This document shows positions 7,648 through 16,013 of a stretch of DNA of 56,845 nucleotides, in pieces. The notes under the pieces are model-generated. The model was not told the origin of the DNA. It worked only from the letters and a program-made list of their open reading frames with translations, and did no database searches. The stretch's first letter is position 1. Each line of letters opens with the position of its first letter. Both the position numbers and the translations under genes were made by a program. Source of the stretch: CAZBEL01 sp964628055 (GTDB taxonomy: Bacteria; Fidelibacterota; Marinisomatia; Marinisomatales; TCS56); NCBI GenBank assembly GCA_964628055.1, contig CAZVNL010000015.1:1-56845 (forward strand), written 5' to 3'.

Positions 7648-8567
7648 CAGGAAAAGGCTCTCCAATGGGAGTCGAAATGTTTTTGGTAGCCTGGATTAAT
7701 GCGCACGTGAAAGGACTGTTTAACCTGTCGGGTAGCGTGAACATAATCCTTGGTATGGAAATAATCTTTTAGTTTTTTCGAGACTGGTAAGGCCATAGGG
7801 GCTGGTTCCCAAAGGTAAGGTTTCTTCTGGTCCCAGTCTATTAGTTGGCCTTCGGCGCAGGCCCAGGAAAGTTGGTGGAGCGGTAGGCGCGTGGAGCGGG
7901 CTTTTTCTAACACCACTAATTGGCCTTGCTTCACCGGATCCAGGAATAGGCAATACCGTCCGTAAAAAAGGCCTGTGTGCAGATAGTTGGGGATTAGAAT
8001 CACGCCGTCGATATGAAGACGCCGTGCGGTCCAGTACCAGAGTTCAAAGACCAGGTCGCTGATGCCTAGGCCGGGATGATCCTGGCCGGGAAGTTGGGGC
8101 CTCCGGCGCGTAAACGGTTTTAGGGGGTGCTGCAAGAGGATCCATTCCACGATGATGTATTCCCGGGCGGCACCGGAAGCAAGGTTCACCCCCGGTCGAA
8201 GCAAGGTCCCCCGCCGGAGAATACATTCACAGGATAAAACAAGCTTATGGTTTATAGTGTGTTTGATCTGGAGTTTGCTCTGGTAAGGATTGGACGTGTC
8301 AATGAACGTTTTAGCGTTGGGCAGTCCGACGCGGTTGAGGTGGTCGATGATCCCAAATTGTTCCAGGGCTAATGCAACGCCCCGAGCGGAATAGTAACCC
8401 AGGAACTTTTCCGTACCCTGGTGTGTGGTAAGGTCCATGAAGACCGCTTCCTCATTCCAGCTATCTTCCAGTGTTTCCAGGGTGAGGAGCGCCGGGGAGA
8501 GATGTTTAACCAGATGGCGATATTTGCGCGGGCGGGGCTTAAGGATTTTATTTATATCAGGTAACAT
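7647..8567 (-). CDS. Unrecognised 306-residue cytoplasmic protein
   Basis: First gene of the minus-strand run. I do not recognise a family. The sequence has no signal peptide or membrane segment and is rich in Leu, Arg, His and Tyr. It shows a mixed alpha/beta rhythm with a notable segment LVFELWYWTARRLHIDGVILIPNYLHTG broken across about residues 188-215, reminiscent only loosely of acetyltransferase-like folds. It starts at ATG 8567 after an AGGTG ribosome-binding site. Its stop overlaps the thiamine pyrophosphokinase start, so the two are probably translated together. A link to thiamine metabolism is suggested by position only. Confidence 0.6.
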   Translation of the reverse strand: MLPDINKILKPRPRKYRHLVKHLSPALLTLETLEDSWNEEAVFMDLTTHQGTEKFLGYYSARGVALALEQFGIIDHLNRVGLPNAKTFIDTSNPYQSKLQIKHTINHKLVLSCECILRRGTLLRPGVNLASGAAREYIIVEWILLQHPLKPFTRRRPQLPGQDHPGLGISDLVFELWYWTARRLHIDGVILIPNYLHTGLFYGRYCLFLDPVKQGQLVVLEKARSTRLPLHQLSWACAEGQLIDWDQKKPYLWEPAPMALPVSKKLKDYFHTKDYVHATRQVKQSFHVRINPGYQKHFDSHWRAFS

Positions 8568-8661
8568 ACACCTAATTTAACCGTTTTCCAGGCAAAAAGA
8601 GTTGTGGTAGCGAAAAAAAGTTAGAATAAGTGGGCCTTAATAATTCCTAACTTTTACACTT
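8568..8661. promoter_or_regulatory. Divergent intergenic region
   Basis: These 94 bases separate the minus-strand run ending at 2760 from the plus-strand RND cluster, so promoters for both must lie here or just inside the genes. The stretch is A/T-rich. I see no convincing -35/-10 pair, no THI-box and no operator-like palindrome. Confidence 0.5.
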
Positions 8662-10974
8662 ATGACAAGTCGCCGTTTCGCCCGAATACTATATCATCTC
8701 GTAGCTCATTACCCGAAACAACTCCTGGGCGGCGTTTTAATTGTTTCCCTCTTATTTCTCTGGCAAATACCCCGTTTGGAGTTGGATCCCAGCATCAAAT
8801 CCCTGGCCCCGCGGGACCATCCAATCCTAAAAACCATGGACGAAGTGGACGAACGGTTTGGGGGATCGGCCATTATCATCCTGGCGGTGCAATCTGATAG
8901 TTTACTCACTAAACCAGTCCTTACCAGGTTTGCCGCCTTTCAAGATTCCCTGGAAGCCATAGAGCTTATTAATTCGGTGACCTCTATCTATACTACCTCG
9001 AACATTTTCAGCACCGGGGAGAGCTTTTCCGTGGAGCCGCTATTGGACATCTATTCCCTTGAGGAAGGGGACCTGGCAGCTTTGAAGACCCGCATAAACC
9101 AGAATGAGTTCGTCATGGGGAACTTGATGTCTTACGATTTCCGGACTATAGCCTTTGTTTGCCGGTTACGGGAATCCTTTGATTATGACGAACATGCCCT
9201 CCGGGACCAAATTGAGCATATCGTGTCTGTTTTTAGTCCGTATGCCACCATTTACTATTCGGGTTTGCCCATTACACGGGCGGAGGTCACCGATAACATG
9301 CGGTCAGACTTGCGCTCCCTCATGCCTTATGGTTTTGGTTTGATGATCCTCTTTCTGGCGCTCAGTTTCCGCAGTTGGCGGGGCGTTCTACTCCCCCTGT
9401 TAGTGGTGGTAATTTCCGTAATCTGGACGTTTGGGCTCATGGCGGCCTTAGGCCTGGACCTCCCCTTTACAGGTATCCTGATCCCGGTAATGTTGATTGC
9501 CATTGCCAATAATTACGGTATCCACATCATTGCCCATTACGATGAATATCTCACGCTCTATCCCCAGGACTCCAAGGAAGCGATAATCAAGCGGACAATT
9601 AAACGTCTGGTGCTGCCAATCTTTTTGGCAGGCCTCACTACCGTTATCGGTTTTCTGAGTCTGTTAGGGCACGTACTACCGAAGATCAGGGAAATGGGAC
9701 TGTTCATGTCCTTCGGTATTTTTGTGGCTTTTGTGATGAGTTTGTTAGTCATCCCGGCTTTTCTCAACATCGCTCGTCGTCCGGCTCCCCGACCGCACTC
9801 GGAACGTGCCTGGGGCTTGGATCGATTGCTCCAGAGGTGGGGCCACTTTTTCATTAAATACCGCCTGCCATTTTTGTGGCTACTTACGGCGGTTATGATC
9901 GGTTTGGCCATTGGCATCAACCGCATCGTGGTGGATACGAACCCGGATAATTATTATGACCCCAAGGCGCGGATCGTGGTGCATGACGCTGCCATCTCCA
10001 AGGTCTTTGGTGGCTCCACGTTTATTTCCATTCTCATCGAAGGAGATGTGAGGAACCCGGAAACCCTACGCAAGATAGACCAGATCGCCCGCCATTTGCA
10101 AAAACACCCCCTCGTATCGCGAACACTGTCGATCGTGGAACCCATTAAAAAAATGCACCGCGCCTTTCATGGGGGCAAGCCAGAGTACGAAGTCATCCCC
10201 GATGATGGAGACCTGATTGCCCAATACCTTTTTCTGTACAGCCTCACGGGGAATGAAGTGGACTTTGACCAGTTCGTAGATGACATCGATGAACCGGAAT
10301 ATGCCCAGTTGCTGGTCCGGTTGCGAAAAGTTGCTACGTCGGAAGTGGTTCAAATCGTGGAGGACACTTACGACTATATTCGGGCTAATTTCTACGACGG
10401 AGGACGGATAGAACTCACCGGTCCCGCCACACTCCTGGCCATGATGGCCAAGCTCATCGTTCAGGGACAGATGATTAGCCTGACCATTTCGATCATTGTG
10501 GTGTTTATCATCATGACCCTGGTATTTCGTTCTTTCATGGGAGGGCTTCTGGGGATTTTACCCTTACTCACGGCAATTATTACTGTTTTTGGGTTAATGG
10601 GTTATTTACACATTGAACTGAACATTGCTACTGCCATGGTGTCCAGCATTATGATCGGGGTAGGAGTTGATTACACGGTTCATTTTCTCTGGCATCTCCG
10701 GGAACACATTCGGGAAGGGATGAACATTCACGATGCTATTTTTACCACTCTTCGGATTTCGGGCAAGGGAATTGTGTTCAACGCTTTCTCCGTCATCGTG
10801 GGGTTTGCCGTGTTGGTCTTGTCGGTTTTCCAACCGGTTAATTTCTTTGGGTTTTTAATTATTTTTTCCATTTTTATGTGTCTCTTCGGAGCCCTGGCTT
10901 TACTTCCCAGTGTCGTGAGTTGGTTGGAACCCCAATTCCTTTTCAAAGAAAAACACCGAACCAGTGGAGGTTAA
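8662..10974 (+). CDS. RND-superfamily (MMPL-type) permease, copy 1
   Basis: The 770-residue inner-membrane protein has the duplicated RND layout: one membrane helix (about 18-36), a periplasmic domain, five helices (about 215-370), then the same pattern again after about 410 and 600. The conserved fourth-helix segments are IAIANNYGIHIIAHYDEY and MIGVGVDYTVHFLWHLREH, the second carrying the acidic residue expected in proton-driven members. The closest functional group is the HpnN/MMPL type, which moves lipids or hydrophobic compounds and works without a classic membrane-fusion partner. A LolA-like gene follows at once. It is clearly paralogous to the permease at 12541. Confidence 0.9.
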   Translation: MTSRRFARILYHLVAHYPKQLLGGVLIVSLLFLWQIPRLELDPSIKSLAPRDHPILKTMDEVDERFGGSAIIILAVQSDSLLTKPVLTRFAAFQDSLEAIELINSVTSIYTTSNIFSTGESFSVEPLLDIYSLEEGDLAALKTRINQNEFVMGNLMSYDFRTIAFVCRLRESFDYDEHALRDQIEHIVSVFSPYATIYYSGLPITRAEVTDNMRSDLRSLMPYGFGLMILFLALSFRSWRGVLLPLLVVVISVIWTFGLMAALGLDLPFTGILIPVMLIAIANNYGIHIIAHYDEYLTLYPQDSKEAIIKRTIKRLVLPIFLAGLTTVIGFLSLLGHVLPKIREMGLFMSFGIFVAFVMSLLVIPAFLNIARRPAPRPHSERAWGLDRLLQRWGHFFIKYRLPFLWLLTAVMIGLAIGINRIVVDTNPDNYYDPKARIVVHDAAISKVFGGSTFISILIEGDVRNPETLRKIDQIARHLQKHPLVSRTLSIVEPIKKMHRAFHGGKPEYEVIPDDGDLIAQYLFLYSLTGNEVDFDQFVDDIDEPEYAQLLVRLRKVATSEVVQIVEDTYDYIRANFYDGGRIELTGPATLLAMMAKLIVQGQMISLTISIIVVFIIMTLVFRSFMGGLLGILPLLTAIITVFGLMGYLHIELNIATAMVSSIMIGVGVDYTVHFLWHLREHIREGMNIHDAIFTTLRISGKGIVFNAFSVIVGFAVLVLSVFQPVNFFGFLIIFSIFMCLFGALALLPSVVSWLEPQFLFKEKHRTSGG

Positions 10975-10975
10975 A

Positions 10976-11764
10976 GTGAAGTTGAACTTGACCAAGACGA
11001 TCGGACTCCTGGTATTGTTGACAAATTTTACTTTTACTTATGGGCAGTTTACCGGGCGTGAGATCATGGAGCACGTTCTGGCCCGACCGGTACCCACAAC
11101 CTCCATTTCGCATATTGAGTTAACCTTGATTCGATATAAACGGGGTAAAGAAAAAAGGCGGGTGCGAGAGCTGATTCGCCATCAAAAGCACTATACCAGC
11201 GGGGAGTTTACCAGTAAGACCCTCCTGCGGTTTGTTCGTCCTAGAGTCGTTAAAGGTACCGGCTTCCTTACTTGGTCTTACCGGGATAGGCGCAGCGAAC
11301 AGTGGTTGTTTTTACCCCGCTTGAAAACGGCGAAACGGATTGAATCCAAAGAACGCTCAGCGAACTTCCTGGGCACGGAATTTACTTATGAGGACCTGGG
11401 GAGTCTCTCCCTCGAATCAGCGAACTATGAGGTTTTGGATCCGGATACCGTCTTTGATGTGGCTTGTTATCGCGTTTTAGCACGACCGAAGGAACAACAC
11501 TATTACCAATATCGAATTCTGTGGGTTGACCGGGAAAACTGGCTGGTAAAAAAAGTAGAATATTATGACCATAACAGTCGCCTATTAAAAGTCCTTACCA
11601 TTCCGGAACACATCAAGGAAGGACCCTACTGGCGAGTGATGACTATGACCATGGAAAACGTTCAAACCAACCGGAAGACCATTTTGAAAGTTTCGGACGT
11701 GGAGTACGACGTGGGAATTCAGGACAATTTTTTCACCCCACGATTTTTAATCCGGATCAATTGA
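10976..11764 (+). CDS. LolA-like outer-membrane lipoprotein-sorting protein, copy 1
   Basis: A secreted 262-residue protein with a signal peptide (hydrophobic core about residues 9-22, ending TYG) and then an extended beta-rich domain of the LolA/LolB-like fold. Family-typical features are a GTGFLTW turn, LFLPRLKTAKRI and FLGTEFTYEDL. These proteins are thought to shuttle lipids or lipoproteins through the periplasm in partnership with RND permeases. A GTG at 10964 is in frame, but the GTG at 10976 has GGAGG (10966-10970) five bases upstream, so I chose that. The upstream permease stops at 10974. Paralog of the protein at 14868. Confidence 0.82.
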   Translation: MKLNLTKTIGLLVLLTNFTFTYGQFTGREIMEHVLARPVPTTSISHIELTLIRYKRGKEKRRVRELIRHQKHYTSGEFTSKTLLRFVRPRVVKGTGFLTWSYRDRRSEQWLFLPRLKTAKRIESKERSANFLGTEFTYEDLGSLSLESANYEVLDPDTVFDVACYRVLARPKEQHYYQYRILWVDRENWLVKKVEYYDHNSRLLKVLTIPEHIKEGPYWRVMTMTMENVQTNRKTILKVSDVEYDVGIQDNFFTPRFLIRIN

Positions 11765-11899
11765 GTAGCCGTGTTGACTGTAGACCCCCTTTACGTTTAA
11801 TCGTTCTGTTTTATTCCCGAACCCCTACTTGTAAATCGTAGTAATTTGCTTTAGGTACAGTTTTATTTTGGAATGTTTGAGGATTTTCCTGTAGATTGA

Positions 11900-11923
11900 A
11901 AACGATATAAACGATATTCGTTT
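11900..11923. promoter_or_regulatory. Candidate TetR operator: tandem 9-bp repeat plus inverted repeat
   Basis: AAACGATAT occurs twice back to back (11900-11908, 11909-11917), and the second copy continues into TCGTTT (11918-11923). This gives a perfect 6-bp inverted repeat AAACGA-TAT-TCGTTT at 11909-11923. It ends three bases before the ATG of the TetR gene at 11927. That position is typical for autoregulation, although it overlaps the ribosome-binding region. Confidence 0.6.
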
Positions 11924-11926
11924 CCA

Positions 11927-12544
11927 ATGATCGAAAACCTATCTGATAAGCGTAAACTAATTTTAAACACCGCCCTGGAAGAAATCGGTACCTATGGGAT
12001 TCGCGGATTTACCATCGACCGGTTGGCCAGACAGTTAGGGATGAGCAAAAAAACCATTTACGGGGTATTCCCCACTCGCGACAATTTGCTCCGGGCTTGT
12101 TTTAGCCAGATTCGTGACCAGATACAATCTCATTTCGATGCCGTTTTGGGTCGAAAGGATCAAAGCCCGGTACAAAAATTTGCGTTTATCATTCGCTCCG
12201 TCCGGGAGATTGTAGGGGAATTCAACATAAGCGCGATTAATGACCTCAAGCAAACCTATCCTGACGAATGGAAACGGTTCGAGGCCTTTCGTGGTAATTT
12301 ATTGACTATGTTTTACAATCTGCTGAAATCTGGTCAGGGGCAGGGATTGGTACGGAAAGACATTGATATTCAAATCGCTGCCATTTTGCACATCAATATT
12401 ATCAATCGTCTGTTTCAACCAGAGTTTTTTCTATCGAATAATATTACCCCCGTTGATACGATTGAGGTGTATCTCACGATTCTCACAGGGGGCTTACTGA
12501 CGCCTAAAGGTAAGCAAGAAATGGATACTTATCACCCCCTTTGA
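11927..12544 (+). CDS. TetR/AcrR-family transcriptional regulator (RND cluster)
   Basis: The 205-residue protein has a classical TetR helix-turn-helix at about residues 10-55 (ALEEIGTYGIRGFTIDRLAR, then MSKKTIYGVFPTRDNLL) and an unconserved helical ligand-binding domain behind it. It lies between the two RND/LolA pairs and its stop overlaps the TTG start of the second permease. It therefore probably represses that permease and itself, releasing on binding of a small hydrophobic ligand. A likely operator lies just before its start at 11900-11923. Confidence 0.9.
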   Translation: MIENLSDKRKLILNTALEEIGTYGIRGFTIDRLARQLGMSKKTIYGVFPTRDNLLRACFSQIRDQIQSHFDAVLGRKDQSPVQKFAFIIRSVREIVGEFNISAINDLKQTYPDEWKRFEAFRGNLLTMFYNLLKSGQGQGLVRKDIDIQIAAILHINIINRLFQPEFFLSNNITPVDTIEVYLTILTGGLLTPKGKQEMDTYHPL

Positions 12545-14856
12545 CGGCGTATGAACCGATGACGGATTCAATCAAAACCTGGCTCATCAAACAGGCGCTT
12601 GATCACCCTCGCCGGACCATTATTGTAAGCCTGGCGATTACCCTCCTCTTGGGTGCTGGTATTCCCTATATTGTGATTGATAATGATATCATGAATATGA
12701 TTCCAGAGGATAATCCATCTATTGTTGTTTGGAATTCGATCTTAGATGAGTTCGGCTCTACAGAAAGGATTTTTATTGCTTTTGGAAATAAAGGAGCAGA
12801 CATCTTAAACCCCAAAGCCCTGGCGACTGCGTGGGATTTTGTTCATGCCCTGGAAGATATCCCTGAAGTAGACCAGGTCTTCAGTATTACCAATATGAAC
12901 CGGATTGAGAGTGACGATGGTTTTATGGAGGTCAGTAACCTGCAACAAGCCCGTGAATTGACGGTGGAAGAGATTCAGGATATTGAAGATTATCTAAGTG
13001 AAAACCCGGATTTTGCCATTCGGATTCTGAGCAGGGACCGGGATTTTCTGAATGTGGTTGTCCAGCCAAAACTGGAGGTAGATAATGAGCTGACAACGGC
13101 GAAGATCATGAAATTGGCCGGACAAATACTCGGTGATTATCAGGTTCATTTTGGCGGGCAACTATATTTGACCAGCCGGATTCCTGTTCTGATTAGATCA
13201 GATATTATGCGGTTAATGCGCTACGGAATATTGATCCTGGTGATTATTATGTTATTGAATATGCGCAGTTTTCCCGCAGTGGGAATGGCTCTCTCAGTTG
13301 TAGTCCTATCCTTGGTGGGTATGATGGGATTCATGGGATGGATGGTGTTTATCACCGATTCCAACAAGTTTTATTTCGCCGTTTTAAATGCCTCTATGCC
13401 CATCATTCTCCTTACCATCGCTAACGGGGATGGTATTCATATCATTACCAAATTTATGCGTGAAACCCGGAAACGGCGCGATATCCGCGATGCCATCCGC
13501 TCCTCCATGAATACCCTCATGCTACCAGTTATGCTCACCAGTCTCACGACCGCAGTGGCTTTCCTGTCCATGGTTTTCACGCCGATTAACCAATTCCTGG
13601 GATATGGTCTTTCCATGGCTTTTGGCATCTCCTGGGCTTGGCTGTTGTCCACCATTTTTCTCCCTTCTTTGTTAAACCTGAAGAAATGGGATTTGGAACA
13701 TGTCTCCCTGGCAAAAAAGAGTATTTTTGAAACTCTGGTAGATAAAATTGGGAATCAGGTGGTCAACTACCCTAAGCGGGTTTTAGCGGTAGGAACCGTG
13801 ATCGTTTTAATTGCCGTTTTTGGGATTAGTCACGTGTCGGTAGAGGTGAATTTCGCCAGCTTTTTTAGCAAAGGGACACAAATCCGGGATAGTATCGATT
13901 TTCTGGACCAGGAATTAACCGGCACCATGGATATGGAAATCAAGGTGGAGGGGGACATGAAATCACCGGAAGTGCTCAATAAAATGGTCGCCCTTCAGGA
14001 GCATTTGGAAAAAGAGCCCCCTGTCCGGACTACCATTTCCATTGCCGATATAATCAAGCAGATGCACCGCAACGTGATGGATAACGATCCCGCCTATGAC
14101 CGAATCCCCGACACCCGGGAAAAAGTAAATAATCTGTTCACCCTGTATTCTATGTCAGGTGATCCAGACGATTTCAGTTCTCTGGTGGATTATGACTATA
14201 GTGAAGGTCTCATTACCGCTCTGTTACAGAATATCCCTACTTCCCGGATCCCGCCTTTCATTGATGATGTAAACACGTTTATCAAGAAATTAGGAACCGA
14301 CGGTTTCAAAACAACGCTTACGGGATTAATTGTTATTTTTCGGGAACAAACATACATGATCCTGCGGAGTGCTTTCGTTAGTATCGGTGTTTCCATGGTG
14401 ATGATATTTTTGATTGTATGGGGTTCCTTTAAGCGATTTTTATGGGGATTGCTCTCAGTGATGCCTCTCGCTGCGGCCGTAATCCTGAATTTTGGTCTAA
14501 TGGGTATGGCCGGGATAGAACTAAGCCACGTGACGGCTCTTTTATCTTCCATTATCATTGGCGTGGGTGTCGATTTTGCCATTCATTATGTTTCCCAGTA
14601 CCGGCATTATGCCAACCAGGGAATGGCCAAGGAGAAGATCAGCCGCGCGGTCATGGGAGATACCGGCTATCCCATCATGCTCAATGCGCTTTCCAATATG
14701 GGCTTTGGTGTTCTGATGCTTTCGGCCTTTTTGCCAGTTAGGTACATCGGGGGATTGATGGTCTTCGCTATGATCTCCACTTCCGTGGGAACCTTGACCC
14801 TGTTGGCGTCGGCATCAGAACTACTCAAGTCCCAACTCGTCCGTAAAGAATCATAA
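12541..14856 (+). CDS. RND-superfamily (MMPL-type) permease, copy 2
   Basis: The 771-residue inner-membrane permease has the same duplicated topology as the protein at 8662. Matching signatures are LLTIANGDGIHIITKF and IIGVGVDFAIHYVSQYRHY, and shared periplasmic segments (KQMHRN...YDRIPD; LFTLYSMSGDPDDF) show common descent. The frame opens with TTG at 12541 overlapping the TetR stop (TTGA). The ATG at 12559, six codons on, is an alternative start and neither has a strong ribosome-binding site. A LolA-like gene, a cupin and a barrel follow, suggesting one envelope-spanning export route. Confidence 0.9.
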   Translation: MTAYEPMTDSIKTWLIKQALDHPRRTIIVSLAITLLLGAGIPYIVIDNDIMNMIPEDNPSIVVWNSILDEFGSTERIFIAFGNKGADILNPKALATAWDFVHALEDIPEVDQVFSITNMNRIESDDGFMEVSNLQQARELTVEEIQDIEDYLSENPDFAIRILSRDRDFLNVVVQPKLEVDNELTTAKIMKLAGQILGDYQVHFGGQLYLTSRIPVLIRSDIMRLMRYGILILVIIMLLNMRSFPAVGMALSVVVLSLVGMMGFMGWMVFITDSNKFYFAVLNASMPIILLTIANGDGIHIITKFMRETRKRRDIRDAIRSSMNTLMLPVMLTSLTTAVAFLSMVFTPINQFLGYGLSMAFGISWAWLLSTIFLPSLLNLKKWDLEHVSLAKKSIFETLVDKIGNQVVNYPKRVLAVGTVIVLIAVFGISHVSVEVNFASFFSKGTQIRDSIDFLDQELTGTMDMEIKVEGDMKSPEVLNKMVALQEHLEKEPPVRTTISIADIIKQMHRNVMDNDPAYDRIPDTREKVNNLFTLYSMSGDPDDFSSLVDYDYSEGLITALLQNIPTSRIPPFIDDVNTFIKKLGTDGFKTTLTGLIVIFREQTYMILRSAFVSIGVSMVMIFLIVWGSFKRFLWGLLSVMPLAAAVILNFGLMGMAGIELSHVTALLSSIIIGVGVDFAIHYVSQYRHYANQGMAKEKISRAVMGDTGYPIMLNALSNMGFGVLMLSAFLPVRYIGGLMVFAMISTSVGTLTLLASASELLKSQLVRKES

Positions 14857-14867
14857 GGGAGAAACAC

Positions 14868-15626
14868 ATGCAACGATTTACAGGTTTTTTCCCACTCTTC
14901 ATCCTGGGGATGGGAATGGTTTGGGGGCAAACCGGTTATGAGATTGCCAAAATGGTGGATGACCGGAAAGAACCGGCCGACATGACTGCTGACCTGACCA
15001 TGGTGTTAACCAATTCCAAAGGGAAAACCAGGACGAATATCATTCACACCGTGTCGAAAAATGGGGGTAAAAAGCAGATCATCTGGTTTCTATCTCCCCC
15101 CGATGACCGGGGTGTAGCTTTCCTGAAAATCGAACACCAGGAGGGTGAAGACGAGATGCGACTCTGGCTGCCCGCATTCAAAAAAGTCCGGCGCATTTCG
15201 TCGAAAAAGAAAGGGGACGCCTTCATGGGGTCCGACCTGAGTTATGAAGACCTCACCAACCGAGATTTGGAAGAGAACGAGTACCGTCGCTTGGAGGACG
15301 AAATCGTAGAGGGGAAAGACTGTTACGTCCTGGAAGTGACCCCGAAACCGGAAGCCCAATCTACCTACTCCCGCCATGTTAGTTGGATTGTGAAACAGGA
15401 CCTCACCCTCTTGAAAGAGGAATCCTACGACCGCAGTGGACGCTTGAAAAAGAAGAAGACCTTTCGCTACTCCAAACTGAAATCCTATGATATGCCGAAA
15501 GAGATTTTTGTGGAAGACGTCCAGAAAAAACATACTACCCGTCTAACCTTTGACCAAATGGAGGTGGATACCGGGATCAAAGAGTCCTTATTTCAGGAAA
15601 AAAACCTGAAACGCCTTCCCCGTTGA
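14868..15626 (+). CDS. LolA-like outer-membrane lipoprotein-sorting protein, copy 2
   Basis: The 252-residue secreted protein has a signal peptide ending near residue 20 (VWGQ). The LolA-like domain that follows contains LWLPAFKKVRRIS, FMGSDLSYEDLTNRDLEE and a lysine-rich C-terminal third. It is a paralog of the protein at 10976 in both sequence and gene order. A GGGAGA ribosome-binding site lies just before the ATG, eleven bases after the permease stop. Predicted role: periplasmic carrier or acceptor for a lipid-like substrate handled by the preceding RND permease. Confidence 0.85.
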   Translation: MQRFTGFFPLFILGMGMVWGQTGYEIAKMVDDRKEPADMTADLTMVLTNSKGKTRTNIIHTVSKNGGKKQIIWFLSPPDDRGVAFLKIEHQEGEDEMRLWLPAFKKVRRISSKKKGDAFMGSDLSYEDLTNRDLEENEYRRLEDEIVEGKDCYVLEVTPKPEAQSTYSRHVSWIVKQDLTLLKEESYDRSGRLKKKKTFRYSKLKSYDMPKEIFVEDVQKKHTTRLTFDQMEVDTGIKESLFQEKNLKRLPR

Positions 15627-15683
15627 TAGCTAAGGTGGTAGGCCAAACATCTCATTGACATACGGAAGGGGTTCGCCATTAAC

Positions 15684-16013
15684 ATGACTAAAGTTAGCAG
15701 CGAGAAACTCGTAGATATGATCCAGGTTCAACCCGGGGCCGTGGTGAGCAAAACCTTGTTGAAGAAGAAACAGGGCACGGTTACCCTTTTTGCTTTCGAT
15801 GCGGATCAGGGTTTGAGTGAACATACAGCACCTTTCGAAGCCCTGGTGTACCTGCTCACCGGTGAATTGTCCCTAACCATTGGTGGGATAGCTCATAAAC
15901 TCAATTCCGGTGAGATGATTGTGCTACCACCCCAGGTGCCCCATGCCCTGGAGGCGGTGACCGCGGTGAAATTTTTACTAATCATGATCCGGGATTCATC
16001 CGAGTCAAAATGA
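15684..16013 (+). CDS. Small cupin-domain protein
   Basis: The 109-residue protein is a single cupin barrel. It contains a GLSEHTAPFEALVYLLTGEL stretch with His and Glu metal-ligand candidates, and GEMIVLPPQVPHAL for the second motif, ending with the His that usually completes the metal site. Such small cupins bind a metal and often sense or modify small ligands; no specific reaction can be assigned. Its stop overlaps the ATG of the barrel gene (ATGA). Its place inside the RND/LolA/barrel cluster suggests an accessory role there. Confidence 0.85.
   Translation: MTKVSSEKLVDMIQVQPGAVVSKTLLKKKQGTVTLFAFDADQGLSEHTAPFEALVYLLTGELSLTIGGIAHKLNSGEMIVLPPQVPHALEAVTAVKFLLIMIRDSSESK

Noticed and set aside
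8568..8661. TPP riboswitch before the thiN-containing run
   Set aside because: No CUGAGA-type THI-box core could be found on the minus strand in these 94 bases.
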